This document shows positions 24,937 through 32,807 of a stretch of DNA of 64,000 nucleotides, in pieces (the first letter of the stretch is position 1; each line of letters begins with the position of its first letter). Below the pieces are notes generated by a model that was not told the origin of the DNA, searched no databases, and saw only the letters and a list, made by a program, of their open reading frames with translations. The stretch is from NCBI GenBank assembly GCA_040882845.1, contig JBBEAM010000013.1, positions 310,001-374,000 of the forward strand. Reading direction: 5' to 3'. Source of the stretch: JBBEAM01 sp040882845 (GTDB lineage: Bacteria; Pseudomonadota; Alphaproteobacteria; Kiloniellales; DSM-21159). The translations under genes were made by a program, and so were the position numbers.

Positions 24937-25614
24937 ATGACGATGCAAACGGAAACGACGCGCTGGTGGTGGATTCGTCACGCGCCGGTGGACAGCGGCG
25001 GCCGGCTCTACGGCAATGCGGACTGGCCGGCCAACTGCGAGGACCCCGAGCTGTTCCGGGGCGTCGCGGCGATGCTGCCGCGCGAAGCCTACTGGGTGAC
25101 CAGCCACCTGCAGCGCACCCACCAGACGGCGGCCGCCCTGAAGCGGCATATCCTGGAGGAATCCGCCGAACTCGACGCCCATCCCGAACAGGAGCCGCTG
25201 CTTGGCGAGCAATCCTTCGGGGAGTGGCAGGGCCGCAACCGCGAGGAGGTCCAGCGCGAGCGCGCCGCCGCCAACCGCTGGCACCGCTTCTGGCTGACGG
25301 CGGCGGAGGAAGTGCCGCCCGGCGGCGAGTCCTTTCTCGAGCTCTGCGCCCGGGTCAAGCAGGCGGTCGAGCGGATCTCGGCGGCGCGGCGCGGCCAGGA
25401 CATCGTCGCCGTGGCCCACGGCGGCACCATTCGCGCGGCGCTCAGCCTGGCGCTCGACCTGGCGCCGGAACGCGCCCTGGCCTTCAGGATCGACAATGTC
25501 TCGCTGACCAGGATCGATCTGATTCACGGGCCCGCCGGCGGCCACGCGCCGCACCCCGACACGGTCTGGCGGGTCGAGCTCGTCAACTTTCCGCCGCAAA
25601 TACCCGCTACATAA
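24937..25614 (+). CDS. cobC: Histidine phosphatase family protein, alpha-ribazole phosphatase-like
   Basis: A 225-residue phosphoglycerate-mutase-like phosphatase. The phospho-acceptor His15 is in IRHAPV, substrate arginines follow in HLQRTHQTA, the acid Glu region is LGEQSFGEWQG, and the second catalytic His is in AHGGTIRAAL. The FGEWQG element is typical of CobC, which dephosphorylates alpha-ribazole-5'-phosphate, the CobT product. It is divergent from the CobT-like gene with only 59 bp between. Because the partner CobT is degenerate, the true substrate is less certain. A general histidine phosphatase is the alternative. Confidence 0.68.
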   Translation: MTMQTETTRWWWIRHAPVDSGGRLYGNADWPANCEDPELFRGVAAMLPREAYWVTSHLQRTHQTAAALKRHILEESAELDAHPEQEPLLGEQSFGEWQGRNREEVQRERAAANRWHRFWLTAAEEVPPGGESFLELCARVKQAVERISAARRGQDIVAVAHGGTIRAALSLALDLAPERALAFRIDNVSLTRIDLIHGPAGGHAPHPDTVWRVELVNFPPQIPAT

Positions 25615-25640
25615 CCGGATGAAGCGGGGCAGGCGCGTGT

Positions 25641-25661
25641 GCGGCGCCGGCTTCGCGCCGC
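25641..25661. terminator. GC hairpin after the CobC-like gene
   Basis: Perfect 7-bp arms GCGGCGC/GCGCCGC with a 7-bp loop lie 26 bp after the stop codon. No T-run follows, so it may be a Rho-assisted stop or an mRNA 3' stabiliser rather than a classical terminator. Confidence 0.35.
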
Positions 25662-25723
25662 GATTCAACCGAATTCAAGGGTCCGAGGCTGGCGGACCCA
25701 CACCCACGGAGGATTTTCCCAAA

Positions 25724-26425
25724 ATGTCAGTTTCTCTTACCCGCAAGGGCTTCTTTGCGATGCTTTTCGCCGCTTCGGCCGGTTTCGCCCTGGCCGGCGG
25801 CGCCCTGCCGGCCGCGGCCAACGACAAGGACGAGGCCGAGGAGCTGGTCGACAACGCCTATCACGTCGTCAACCAACTGCTGCAGGACGGCGAGTTCGAG
25901 GCGTTGCCGCGCTATCTGGAGAACGCCCAGGGCGTGATGATCTACCCGGCCCTGGTCAAGGGCGGCTTCATTATCGGCGGAGAAGGCGGCACGGGTCTGC
26001 TGATGGTGCGCGGCAGCGACGGCACCTGGAGCTCCCCAGCCTTCTATACCCTGGCGGCCGGCAGCATCGGCCTGCAGATCGGCGGCCAGGTCTCCAAGGC
26101 CGTGCTGACCATCATGAACGAAGGCGCCGTCGAGTCGATGATGAACGACGGCTTCAAGTTCGGCGGCGATATCTCGGTCGCGGTCGGGCCGATCGGCAAG
26201 GGGCTGGAGGCCTCGACCACCGGCAATTTCGACGAGGACGTCTATGTCTTCTCCAAGGCTGTCGGCCTGTTCGGAGGCGGCTCCCTTGAGGGCGCCGGCC
26301 TGTTCGAGGAGAACGCCTACAACTATGCGTACTATGGCAATACCGAAGCGACGCCCTATTCGATTCTCATCGACCGCCGTTTCTCCAACGTGCAGGCGGA
26401 CCGTCTGCGCAGCGTGCTGCCGTAA
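25724..26425 (+). CDS. Lipid-binding SYLF domain protein, exported
   Basis: 233 residues from the chosen ATG, which has GGAGG 11 bp upstream. The frame is open further upstream but lacks support. A signal peptide spans about 1-31 (ends ALPAAA-ND). The SYLF (YSC84-like) fold follows, with RYLENAQGVMIYPALVKGGFIIGGEGGTGLLM and GLQIGGQVSKAVLTIMNEGA. Bacterial members are periplasmic or outer-membrane associated and bind lipids, with no enzymatic activity known. The tail has several Tyr and Asn residues (NAYNYAYYGN). It stands alone between cobC and the cyd operon. Confidence 0.85.
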   Translation: MSVSLTRKGFFAMLFAASAGFALAGGALPAAANDKDEAEELVDNAYHVVNQLLQDGEFEALPRYLENAQGVMIYPALVKGGFIIGGEGGTGLLMVRGSDGTWSSPAFYTLAAGSIGLQIGGQVSKAVLTIMNEGAVESMMNDGFKFGGDISVAVGPIGKGLEASTTGNFDEDVYVFSKAVGLFGGGSLEGAGLFEENAYNYAYYGNTEATPYSILIDRRFSNVQADRLRSVLP

Positions 26426-26455
26426 GCTTTCCCGAACTTAGACCGGCCCCATCGA

Positions 26456-26496
26456 CAGCGCCGCGTCTCCCTGAGTTCCCCGGGGGCGCGGCGCTG
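26456..26496. terminator. Long-stem hairpin after the SYLF gene
   Basis: Perfect 10-bp arms CAGCGCCGCG/CGCGGCGCTG enclose a 21-bp loop, 30 bp after the stop codon. The downstream sequence has only a short ATTT, so it is probably a weak or Rho-dependent terminator. Confidence 0.45.
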
Positions 26497-26538
26497 CGTC
26501 ATTTCGCCCATATGGCGGCGCGGCAATCTCTGCTAGTT

Positions 26539-26552
26539 TTGATCCAGATCAT
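26539..26552. promoter_or_regulatory. FNR/FixK-type box upstream of the cyd operon
   Basis: TTGATCCAGATCAT matches the FNR-family consensus TTGAT-N4-ATCAA in nine of ten defined positions. It lies 85 bp before the cydP start, suggesting low-oxygen control of the bd oxidase by an FNR/FixK-type activator, possibly together with RegA. Confidence 0.6.
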
Positions 26553-26623
26553 ATCGCGTAAAGCGCGGCCTGCGTTTAGTGCAGCGATCCGTTGAAGCGG
26601 GACGGGGAACTGGATCGAGTGCC

Positions 26624-26818
26624 TTGAGACACCCCTTGGCGAAAGAGATCGGCTTTACCTTGATCTTCAAGGTCGTGGCGCTGATTCTGATGTTCAGCTT
26701 CTTCTTCTCTCCCTCGGATCGCGTTTCGGTCGATGACCGAAGCATGGAGCGGACCTTGACGGAAACGCCGCCCGGCGTGGCCGATGCGCCGGCCAGCGGC
26801 GCGAGCCTGGGAGACTAG
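26624..26818 (+). CDS. cydP: CydP-like small subunit of cytochrome oxidase
   Basis: 64 residues with N-terminal RHPLAKEIGF, one membrane span (about 10-28) ending SFFFSP, and a soluble acidic tail. This pattern fits the small CydP proteins encoded just before cydA in many proteobacteria. The likely start is TTG with a GGATCGAG element upstream, because it places the conserved RHPL at the N-terminus. A GTG at 26579 would add 15 residues. It ends 2 bp before cydA, so the two are translationally linked. Confidence 0.65.
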   Translation: MRHPLAKEIGFTLIFKVVALILMFSFFFSPSDRVSVDDRSMERTLTETPPGVADAPASGASLGD

Positions 26819-26820
26819 CC

Positions 26821-28371
26821 TTGGACGTCGTCGAACTTTCGCGGCTGCAGTTCGCCCTCACGGCGATGTATCACTTCATCTTCGTGCCGCTGACCTTGGG
26901 CCTCTCGATGATCCTGGCGATCATGGAAAGCGTCTACGTCATGACCGGGCGCGAGATCTGGCGCGACATGACGAAGTTCTGGGGCCTGCTGTTCGGCATC
27001 AACTTCGCCATGGGGGTGGCCACCGGCATCACCATGGAGTTTCAGTTCGGCACCAACTGGGCCTACTACGCCCACTATGTCGGCGACATCTTCGGCGTAC
27101 CCCTTGCCGTCGAAGGGATGATGGCCTTCTTCCTGGAGGCCACCTTCGTCGGCCTGTTCTTCTTCGGCTGGGACAAGCTGTCGAAGGTCGGGCATCTGAC
27201 CGTCACCTGGCTGCTCGCCGCCGGCGCCAGCTTTTCGGCGCTGTGGATCCTGATCGCCAACGGCTGGATGCAGAATCCCGTGGGCGCGCGCTTCAACGTC
27301 GATACCCTGCGCATGGAAGTGGTGTCCTTCGGCGAAGTGATCTTCAATCCCGTCGCCCAGGCGAAGTTCGTGCATACCATCTCGGCGGGCTACGTCACCG
27401 GCTCGGTCTTCGTGCTGGCGATCAGCGCCTATTACCTGCTGCGCCGCCGCAACGTCGCCTTCGCCCGGCGCTCCTTGACCGTGGCCGCCTCCTTCGGACT
27501 GGCCTCGGCGCTCTCGGTCGTGGTGCTGGGCGACGAGAGCGGTTACCTGGCCACAGATCATCAGCAGATGAAGCTCGCCTCCGTGGAGGGATTGTGGGAA
27601 ACCGAGGAGGCGCCGGCACCCTTCACCATCTTCGGCCTGCCCTCCGTCGAGGACCGCGAGACCCACGCCAAGATCGAGGTGCCCTGGGCGCTCGGCATCA
27701 TCGCCACGCGCAGCATCGACACTCCGGTGCTCGGGATCAACGATTTGGTCGAGCGCGCCAAGCGGCGGATCGGACAAGGCATGGTCGCCTACGGCGCGAT
27801 GAAGGAATTGCGTATCAACCGCGACCAGCCGGCCTACGAAGCCGTGCTGGCGGCGAATGGCAAGTATCTCGGCTATGGGCTGCTGCTGAAGAAATACACC
27901 GACGATCCCTCCTCGGCGACGCCGGAGCAGATCGACAAGGCCGCTTGGGATACCGTGCCCGACGTGCCGGTGCTGTTCTGGTCGTTCCGCATCATGGTCG
28001 GGCTCGGCTTCTTCTTCATCGCGCTTTTCGCCGTCGCTTTCTATCTCTCCGCCAAGCGGCGGCTGGAGTCCTCGCGGCTGTTCCTGACCGTCGCCCTGTT
28101 CAGCCTGCCTACGCCGTGGATCGCCGCCCAGCTCGGCTGGATCGTCGCCGAGTACGGCCGCCAGCCCTGGGTGATCGAGGGGTTGCTGCCGACCTTCCTC
28201 GGGGTGTCCAGCATCAGCACCGGGCAGGTCTGGTTCTCGCTCACCGGCTTCGTGATCTTCTATACGGTGCTCTTCGTGGTCGATGTCTTCCTGATGCTCA
28301 AGTACGTGAAGCTCGGCCCGGACGGCTTCCTCGGCAAGCGGGCAGCGCCGCAGCCAGCGGCCGGCGAATAG
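26821..28371 (+). CDS. cydA: Cytochrome bd ubiquinol oxidase subunit I
   Basis: 516 residues starting at TTG, supported by GGGAG 9 bp upstream and the normal N-terminus LSRLQFALTAMYHFIFVPLTLG with the haem-b595 ligand His. The first helix set includes GITMEFQFGTNWA, the quinone-loop region is long (E. coli type), and the haem-b558 Met region FWSFRIMVGLGF and the conserved GRQPWVIEGLLPT are present. It forms the quinol-oxidising and oxygen-reducing core in the inner membrane. It is the second gene of cydP-A-B-X. Confidence 0.95.
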   Translation: MDVVELSRLQFALTAMYHFIFVPLTLGLSMILAIMESVYVMTGREIWRDMTKFWGLLFGINFAMGVATGITMEFQFGTNWAYYAHYVGDIFGVPLAVEGMMAFFLEATFVGLFFFGWDKLSKVGHLTVTWLLAAGASFSALWILIANGWMQNPVGARFNVDTLRMEVVSFGEVIFNPVAQAKFVHTISAGYVTGSVFVLAISAYYLLRRRNVAFARRSLTVAASFGLASALSVVVLGDESGYLATDHQQMKLASVEGLWETEEAPAPFTIFGLPSVEDRETHAKIEVPWALGIIATRSIDTPVLGINDLVERAKRRIGQGMVAYGAMKELRINRDQPAYEAVLAANGKYLGYGLLLKKYTDDPSSATPEQIDKAAWDTVPDVPVLFWSFRIMVGLGFFFIALFAVAFYLSAKRRLESSRLFLTVALFSLPTPWIAAQLGWIVAEYGRQPWVIEGLLPTFLGVSSISTGQVWFSLTGFVIFYTVLFVVDVFLMLKYVKLGPDGFLGKRAAPQPAAGE

Positions 28372-28381
28372 GAGGCGGAGC

Positions 28382-29521
28382 ATGCTGTTCGACTATGAAA
28401 CCCTGCGGGTCATCTGGTGGCTGCTGCTCGGCGTCCTGCTGATCGGCTTCGCGGTGATGGACGGCTTCGACATGGGTGTCGCCATGCTGCTGCAGCTGAT
28501 GACCGAGAGCGATACCGAGCGGCGCATCCTGATCAACTCGGTCGGCCCGGTGTGGGAAGGCAACCAGGTCTGGTTCATTCTCGGCGGCGGCGCGATCTTC
28601 GCCGCCTGGCCGCCGCTCTACGCCACCGCCTTCTCCGGCTTCTACATCGCCATGTTCCTGATCCTGGCGGCGCTGATCCTGCGCCCGGTCGGTTTCAAGT
28701 TCCGCAGCAAGCTGGAGGAGCCGCGCTGGCGCGCGACCTGGGACTGGGCGCTGTTCATCGGCGGAGCGGTGCCGGCGCTGATCTTCGGCGTCGCCGTCGG
28801 CAACGTGCTGCAAGGCGTGCCCTTCCACTTCAACGAGGACCTGCTGCCGGTCTACGAGGGCGGCTTCTTCGGCCTGCTCAATCCCTTCGCCCTGCTCTGC
28901 GGCCTGCTCAGCGTCAGCCTGCTGCTGACCCAGGGCGCCGCCTATCTCGCGATCAAGACCGAGGCGCCGCTCCGCGATCGCGCGGCGCGCTGGGTGCTGC
29001 GCGGCGGCGCGGTGTCCACGCTGCTGTTCGCCCTCGGCGGCGTCTGGCTGGCGCTCGGCATCGCCGGCTATGCCATCTCCGGAGAGATCGACGTCAACGG
29101 CCCCTCGAACCCGCTGGTCAAGCAGGTGGTGCAGGAGGACGGCGCCTGGCTGCGCAACTACGGCGCCCAGCCCTGGACGCTGCTCGCGCCGCTGCTCGGC
29201 TTCGCCGGACTGCTGGGCGCCATGGTCCTGGCGCTGCTGCGCCGGCCGATGAGCGCCTTTATCGCCTCCTCGGTAGCAATTTTCGGCGTGATCTCCACGG
29301 TCGGACTGTCGATGTTTCCCTTCATCCTGCCCTCCTCCACTGAGCCGGGCAGCAGCATCACGGTCTGGGACGGCTCCTCGAGCCATCTGACCCTGCAGGT
29401 CATGCTGATCGCCACGGCGATCTTCATGCCGATCGTCATCGCTTACACTTCCTGGGTCTTCCGCGTGCTGCGCGGGCCGGTGACCGAGGAAAGCGTCAGC
29501 GGCAACGACCAGGCCTACTGA
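28382..29521 (+). CDS. cydB: Cytochrome bd ubiquinol oxidase subunit II
   Basis: 379 residues with about nine membrane spans and family motifs GFDMGVAMLL, NSVGPVWEGNQVWFI, FSGFYIAMFLILAALI and FPFILPSS. It pairs with CydA as the structural partner. It starts 10 bp after cydA with a GGAGG site. Length and motif order are normal. No cydDC exporter genes are in the window. Confidence 0.95.
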   Translation: MLFDYETLRVIWWLLLGVLLIGFAVMDGFDMGVAMLLQLMTESDTERRILINSVGPVWEGNQVWFILGGGAIFAAWPPLYATAFSGFYIAMFLILAALILRPVGFKFRSKLEEPRWRATWDWALFIGGAVPALIFGVAVGNVLQGVPFHFNEDLLPVYEGGFFGLLNPFALLCGLLSVSLLLTQGAAYLAIKTEAPLRDRAARWVLRGGAVSTLLFALGGVWLALGIAGYAISGEIDVNGPSNPLVKQVVQEDGAWLRNYGAQPWTLLAPLLGFAGLLGAMVLALLRRPMSAFIASSVAIFGVISTVGLSMFPFILPSSTEPGSSITVWDGSSSHLTLQVMLIATAIFMPIVIAYTSWVFRVLRGPVTEESVSGNDQAY

Positions 29522-29536
29522 GAAAGGAGCCGACGC

Positions 29537-29659
29537 ATGTGGTACTTCGCTTGGATTCTCGGAACCGGTCTTGCTTGCGCCTTCGCCATCCTCAACGCCA
29601 TGTGGCTCGAGATCGACGAGGACGATACAGCGCGCCGGGAGCGCGAAAAGGCGTCCTGA
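29537..29659 (+). CDS. cydX: Cytochrome bd subunit CydX (40 aa)
   Basis: A 40-residue single-span protein, MWYFAWILGTGLACAFAI then LNAMWLEIDEDD, matching the CydX consensus almost throughout, with a basic tail RREREKAS. It is needed for stability and activity of the bd-I oxidase in enterobacteria. AAGGAG lies 9 bp upstream of the ATG, and the gap to cydB is 15 bp. It is too short for usual ORF cut-offs. Confidence 0.9.
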   Translation: MWYFAWILGTGLACAFAILNAMWLEIDEDDTARREREKAS

Positions 29660-29686
29660 GGTCCGCTTAAACCCAACGGAGTTTCC

Positions 29687-30319
29687 ATGTTGCCCAAGAG
29701 CCTGCCGGGCCGTATTGGCCTCGGCGTTACCGTGTTTCTGTTGCTTGCCGCGGCGGCGTTGTTCGCCTGGTCGCGCTTCGACCAGGGGGGCAAGGAGGCG
29801 ATCGGCCAGGCCGCCATCGGCGGCCCCTTCGAACTGGTCGACCAGAACGGCGTCCCCCGGAGCGAGCAGGACTTCCGTGGCCGCTACATGCTGGTCTACT
29901 TCGGCTACACCTACTGCCCCGACATCTGCCCGACCACCCTGGCGACGATGTCACGGGGGCTGGAGGCGCTGGCCGAACGTGCGCCCGAGAAGGCAGAGGC
30001 AGTGGTACCGATCTTCATCACCGTCGATCCGCAGCGCGACGACGTCGAAGCCATGACCGGCTACGTGCCGCATTTCCACGACCGCCTGGTCGGCCTGACC
30101 GGCACCCAGGAGCAGGTCGCCGCCGCGGCCAAGGAATACCGGATCTACTACAGCAAGGTCGAGGAGGAGGGCGGCGACCCCGAGGGCTACCTGATGGACC
30201 ATTCCTCCTTCATCTACCTGATCGGACCGGAGGGAAGCTACGTCACCCACTTCGGCCACGACGCGACGGTCGAGGATATCGCCGCCGGCCTGGAAGAACG
30301 GGTTCAGCCCCAGGGTTAA
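29687..30319 (+). CDS. SCO1/SenC-family copper chaperone (PrrC-like)
   Basis: This 210-residue, membrane-anchored (about 9-27), periplasmic thioredoxin-fold protein has the copper ligands Cys77 and Cys81 in YCPDIC and His172 in DHSSFIYLI. SCO proteins deliver copper or maintain thiols for cytochrome c oxidase, and PrrC is the form associated with RegB/RegA signalling. It starts 27 bp after cydX, so it probably belongs to the cyd operon even though bd oxidase has no copper. Its stop overlaps the convergent VOC gene by 4 bp. Confidence 0.88.
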   Translation: MLPKSLPGRIGLGVTVFLLLAAAALFAWSRFDQGGKEAIGQAAIGGPFELVDQNGVPRSEQDFRGRYMLVYFGYTYCPDICPTTLATMSRGLEALAERAPEKAEAVVPIFITVDPQRDDVEAMTGYVPHFHDRLVGLTGTQEQVAAAAKEYRIYYSKVEEEGGDPEGYLMDHSSFIYLIGPEGSYVTHFGHDATVEDIAAGLEERVQPQG

Positions 30320-30747
30320 CTGTAGGGCCAGAAGATCTGGCTGCTGTCCTTGAAGGCCTTGAACTCCAGGGCGTTGCCGGCGGGATCTCGGAAGAACATC
30401 GTCGCCTGCTCCCCGACCTGACCCTGGAAGCGGACATGCGGCTCGATCACGAAGGCGGTCTCGGCGGCTTTCAGGCGCTCGGCCAGGTTCTCCCAGACTT
30501 CCCACTCCAGGATCGCGCCGAAGTGGCGTACCGGAACCTGATCGCCATCGACGGCGTTGGTCTTGGCGGCGCCGGTTTCCTCGGGTTTGAGATGGGCGGT
30601 GATCTGGTGGCCGAAGAAGTTGAAATCGATCCAGTGTGCTGTCTCACGACCGACGGCGCAGCCGAGAAGTCCCGCGTAGAAGGCGCGGGCGGCCGGCAGG
30701 TCGTCGACCGGAAAGGCGAGGTGGAAAGGCGGGGCGGCTGTCGTCAT
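30316..30747 (-). CDS. VOC-superfamily (glyoxalase/bleomycin-resistance fold) protein
   Basis: 143 residues with paired beta-alpha-beta-beta-beta modules. The first metal-ligand-type His is in PFHLAFPVDDL, and the C-terminal FFRDPAGNALEFKAF carries the typical Glu. Members close to this sequence are often annotated as dioxygenases of unknown substrate. It overlaps the DMT transporter gene by 4 bp upstream, forming a two-gene unit, so it may act on a compound the transporter exports. Confidence 0.78.
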   Translation of the reverse strand: MTTAAPPFHLAFPVDDLPAARAFYAGLLGCAVGRETAHWIDFNFFGHQITAHLKPEETGAAKTNAVDGDQVPVRHFGAILEWEVWENLAERLKAAETAFVIEPHVRFQGQVGEQATMFFRDPAGNALEFKAFKDSSQIFWPYS

Positions 30748-31676
30748 GGGGCCTCCGGGGGCTTCGCCCCTTTCTGCTTGTAGTTGACCAGGGCGAGGCC
30801 GGCGAGCACCAGCAGGGCGGCGACCAGCAGCCAGGCACTATGTCGTTCGGAAAAGAAGATCATGCCCCAGAGGATGCCGGTCAAGGTGACGATGTATCCG
30901 ACCTGGCTGAAAAACACTGCGCCGCCAGTGCGCAGCAGCTCCAGCATGATGACATAGGCCATCGAGGAAACGCAGATCTGGGCCAGGACCGAGAGGTCGG
31001 AGACCAGCGGCTGGCTGCCGATCCAGTAGAAGCTGCCGCTGCCCAGGGCGGCCGGGAAGAGCAGCGCCGCGGCCGCGGCCGCGATCCCGGCGGCAAGCAC
31101 CAGCGAGGGGCTGTTCGGCGGCCGGGCCGCTGCGGCGTAGATGCTGTTGATCGAGTAGAACAGCGGCGTGACGAAGCCGAGCAGGGTCCAGGGCAGCATC
31201 TCCGGCGCCGGCAGGCTGCCGCGCGGCAGCAGGATGCAGAGCGCACCGGCCAGACCCAGCGCCAGCCCCGCGAGCCGCAAAGCCGACAAGCGCTCCATAC
31301 CCAGCCCCAGGGCCATCAGGTAGGTCATCATCGGCGCCGTGGTGATCAGGATCGCCATCAGCCCGGCGGGCACGTGTTTGACCACGAAGTAGAAGTTCAC
31401 CGTCGGGATGGCGATGCCGAGAAAGCCGGCGATGACGCAGTAGAGTGCCAGCCGGCGGGTCAGGCGGGGCCTGAGACCGCGCAGACGGCAGGTCAGCGAC
31501 AGCACCGCCGCCGCGCCGGCCATCTGCCAGAAGGCGTAGCCGAGCGGCGGGGTTCCCGCCTCCATGGCCAGCTTGCTGATCGAAAAAGTCGACCCCCAGA
31601 GCGTGCCGAGCGCCAGCAGCAGGGCGAAGGGCAGCCAGGGTCTGTTAGTCGGCGCGCGGTCTGGGGAAGCGGTCAA
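30744..31676 (-). CDS. DMT-superfamily (EamA) transporter
   Basis: 310 residues with ten predicted membrane helices arranged as two EamA repeats. The first begins LLALGTLWGSTFSISKLAM and the second MLPWTLLGFVTPLFYSIN. The gene encodes a probable inner-membrane exporter of small metabolites or amino acids, and the substrate cannot be deduced. It is translationally coupled to the VOC protein gene (4-bp overlap). Confidence 0.83.
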   Translation of the reverse strand: MTASPDRAPTNRPWLPFALLLALGTLWGSTFSISKLAMEAGTPPLGYAFWQMAGAAAVLSLTCRLRGLRPRLTRRLALYCVIAGFLGIAIPTVNFYFVVKHVPAGLMAILITTAPMMTYLMALGLGMERLSALRLAGLALGLAGALCILLPRGSLPAPEMLPWTLLGFVTPLFYSINSIYAAAARPPNSPSLVLAAGIAAAAAALLFPAALGSGSFYWIGSQPLVSDLSVLAQICVSSMAYVIMLELLRTGGAVFFSQVGYIVTLTGILWGMIFFSERHSAWLLVAALLVLAGLALVNYKQKGAKPPEAP

Positions 31677-31854
31677 GAGCGGCTCTCGGCAGGAAAAGGA
31701 CCCAGCCGGTATAGGGCGCTGCCATGCGCCTGACTATCCGGAATGCCGCACAGGACCGTAAAGCCTGCACAAGCTTCGGATATTTCGCTGCATGGAGCCG
31801 GGCTATACAGCCGGACCATGACAGTGCCTATGATAATCCATGCGGAGTGAAACC

Positions 31855-32736
31855 ATGTCCGGACTGAAGGAACGCAGCACAGCGGCACGGCCGCGGCAGC
31901 TGGCCGCCGTCGAGACGGTCTGCCGTGCCATCGAAACCGAGATCGAGGAGGGCGACGGCGCCCGCCAGACCTTGGCGGAGCTGGCCGCCGAGGTGGAGAT
32001 GAGCCCCTGGCACCTGCAGCGGGTGTTCAAGCGGATTCTCGGGGTCAGCCCCCGCGAGTACGCCGAGGCGCGCCGCGCCGAACGCTTCCGCAGCGAGCTG
32101 AAGCAGGGCTCCTCGGTGGCCCAGGCGACCTATGGCGCCGGCTACGGCTCGTCCTCGCGGGTTTACGAGAACAGCGACCGCACCCTGGGCATGACCCCGG
32201 CGTCCTACGCCAAGGGCGGCAAGGGCGCGCGGATCGTCTATTCCTTCGCCGATTCGCCGCTCGGCCGGCTGCTGGTCGCGGCCACCGGCAAGGGGCTTTG
32301 CTTCCTCTGCCTCGGCGAGGAGGACGCGCCGCTGATCGCCGCCTTGAAGAGAGAGTATCCCGCCGCCGAGTCGATCGAGCGCGACGACGCTGCGATCGCC
32401 GATTCCCTGGAGGTGCTGATGGCCTATCTGGAAGGCGAGACGCCCAATCTCGACCTGCCGCTGGACGTGCGCGCCACAGCTTTCCAGCGCCGAGTGTGGA
32501 GCGAATTGATCGCCATTCCCTACGGCGAGACCCGGACCTACTCGGAGATCGCCGAACTGCTCGATCTGCCGCGCGGCCAGCGCGCGGTGGCGCGGGCCTG
32601 CGCCACCAATCCGGTCTCCCTGGTCGTGCCCTGCCACCGGGTGCTGCGCGAGGACGGCGGACTCGGCGGCTACCGTTGGGGTCTGCAGCGCAAGCGGAGC
32701 CTGTTGCAGCACGAGGCCGAGGGAAGCGAAGCCTAG
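31855..32736 (+). CDS. Ada-like protein: AraC-type HTH fused to O6-methylguanine-DNA methyltransferase
   Basis: 293 residues. The N-terminal half is an AraC DNA-binding domain (LAELAAEVEMSPWHLQRVFKRILGVSP then YGSSSRVYE). The C-terminal half is the Ogt/MGMT domain with FQRRVWSELIAIPYGETRTYSEIA and the methyl-acceptor Cys260 in VVPCHRV. The N-terminal zinc-cysteine domain of E. coli Ada is missing, so phosphotriester sensing is absent. The ATG at 31855 has GGAG 6-9 bp upstream. An ATG at 31840 is in frame but has poorer support. Confidence 0.87.
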   Translation: MSGLKERSTAARPRQLAAVETVCRAIETEIEEGDGARQTLAELAAEVEMSPWHLQRVFKRILGVSPREYAEARRAERFRSELKQGSSVAQATYGAGYGSSSRVYENSDRTLGMTPASYAKGGKGARIVYSFADSPLGRLLVAATGKGLCFLCLGEEDAPLIAALKREYPAAESIERDDAAIADSLEVLMAYLEGETPNLDLPLDVRATAFQRRVWSELIAIPYGETRTYSEIAELLDLPRGQRAVARACATNPVSLVVPCHRVLREDGGLGGYRWGLQRKRSLLQHEAEGSEA

Positions 32737-32807
32737 CTCCCGCTTGCCGCCCTATCCGGGGCTGTCTAACCTTCGGCCGAGACACCCCGGCCGAAGGAGC
32801 CAGACCG

